From the NCBI GenBank assembly GCA_020635655.1, contig JACJZI010000004.1, positions 372,001 through 436,000 on the forward strand: a DNA stretch of 64,000 nucleotides. Reading direction: 5' to 3'. The notes below the pieces were generated by a model that was not told the DNA's origin, made no database searches, and was given only the letters and a program-made list of their open reading frames with translations. The stretch comes from Flavobacteriales bacterium (lineage in GTDB: Bacteria; Bacteroidota; Bacteroidia; Flavobacteriales_F; PHOS-HE28). Shown one piece after another: positions 63,450-64,000 of the stretch (position 1 is its first letter; each line of letters begins with the position of its first letter). The translations under genes were made by a program, and so were the position numbers.

Positions 63450-64000
63450 CTACTGCTGCATGCCGCTGTTGGTGGTGTAGTGCGCCACGCCGTTGTCGTC
63501 CACCAGCACCATCGGCGCCACCATGCCATCCTGCACGGGACTGGTCCAGATCACCTGGCCGGTGGTGGCATTGCGCGCTTCCAGGCTCCGGGGCGACGTG
63601 GCCTGGTGGATCAGGAGTACGTTGTTCGCGGCCAGGCAATAGTCGGCCGCAGCGCTCAGGCCCGTGGTCTCAATGTTCCAAATGACCGTACCCGTCGTTG
63701 CGTCCAGGCAGTGGAACCACCCTGGTGCGGAGGTGCTTCCGCCCACGTAGAGTTTGCCATCGTAGAGGTAGGGGTCGTTGCCACCTGCGCCACTGACGAT
63801 CGCCATGGACCAGATGTCCGCTCCCGTGCTCATGTCCAGGGCGTGCAATTCGCTGCAGGCCTGCACGTACACGATGCCATTGCCGGCGGTGGGGCAGCGC
63901 CACAGGTCCAGGCAATCATCGATGCTGGTCTGCCACAACAAAGTGCCATCGTTCGCATCCAGCGCGTAGAACTCCTGGTCGTCGCTGCCGAAGAAGACCT
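63450..64000 (-). CDS. PQQ-binding-like beta-propeller repeat protein (5' end beyond window)
   Basis: The minus-strand frame is open from 64000 to its stop at 63450, so the start lies outside. The visible 183 residues contain propeller repeats with the W-type motif: VFFGSDDQEFYALDANDGTLLWQT, VYVQACSELHALDMSTGADIWS, KLYVGGSTSAPGWFHCLDATTGTVIWN, LLIHQATSPRSLEARNATTGQVIWTSP. These occur in quinoprotein dehydrogenases and in BamB-like scaffolds. Function cannot be chosen from a fragment. Confidence 0.88.
   Translation of the reverse strand, partial: VFFGSDDQEFYALDANDGTLLWQTSIDDCLDLWRCPTAGNGIVYVQACSELHALDMSTGADIWSMAIVSGAGGNDPYLYDGKLYVGGSTSAPGWFHCLDATTGTVIWNIETTGLSAAADYCLAANNVLLIHQATSPRSLEARNATTGQVIWTSPVQDGMVAPMVLVDDNGVAHYTTNSGMQQ

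Overview
The window looks like chromosomal DNA of an uncultured, high-GC (about 60% by eye) member of the Bacteroidota, most likely a Flavobacteriales-like lineage. The signs are three proteins ending in type IX secretion (T9SS) type-A sorting domains, lineage-typical families (BatA, DUF4294, DUF4412, DUF493, a Bacteroidota-type dihydroorotase), few obvious Shine-Dalgarno sequences, and repeated TAnnTTTG/TAnnTTCG promoter -7 boxes directly upstream of genes. I see no prophage, insertion sequence, CRISPR array, tRNA or rRNA. Coding density is high and no gene-free stretch exceeds about 250 bp.

Layout. 1-5.6 kb: end of a T9SS cargo gene, a Tat-exported glycosylasparaginase, a tiny secreted protein resembling a free T9SS C-terminal domain, a secreted protein/ECF sigma/anti-sigma operon (minus), and a DUF493/membrane/beta-barrel trio. 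5.6-12.2 kb: clpC and gyrA, divergent, then a TPR protein. 12.2-20.7 kb: FkbM methyltransferase, dipeptide epimerase, SRPBCC/GyrI-like protein, lipoprotein, YugP-like protease, HerA-like ATPase, a dodecin operon and a T9SS hydrolase. 20.8-25.3 kb: two glycosyltransferases flanking two consecutive L,D-transpeptidases. 25.4-29.2 kb: SRP RNA, SDR, transaldolase, Sua5-like protein, Nnr. 29.2-38.2 kb: outer-membrane barrel, pcm, a Gfo/Idh-lipoprotein-sugar transferase group, 3-hydroxybutyryl-CoA dehydrogenase, GNAT, DUF4294, biotin carboxylase. 38.3-45 kb: MenH-like hydrolase, second FkbM, sucC, LolD-like ATPase, DUF4412, two barrels, TIGR02757. 45-54.5 kb: FG-GAP T9SS giant, BatA protein, dihydroorotase, TPR lipoprotein, def, ruvX, dapD, GT9. 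54.5-64 kb: C1 peptidase, cca, secreted hydrolase with dockerin-like repeats, pRiA4b-like protein, miaA, iron ABC binding protein and permease, and a truncated PQQ-propeller protein.

Most genes are housekeeping or cell-envelope functions. No single large undescribed system stands out. The most informative signals are (i) promoter boxes so close to start codons that many mRNAs should be leaderless or nearly so, calibrated by the SRP RNA, (ii) overlapping or mirror-image divergent promoters, (iii) a secreted protein with a DUF2723-like region joined to an ECF sigma/anti-sigma pair, (iv) a stand-alone CTD-like mini-protein, and (v) a tandem dockerin-like tail on a secreted hydrolase. All functional calls come from reading the sequence and remembered family signatures; no database search was run.
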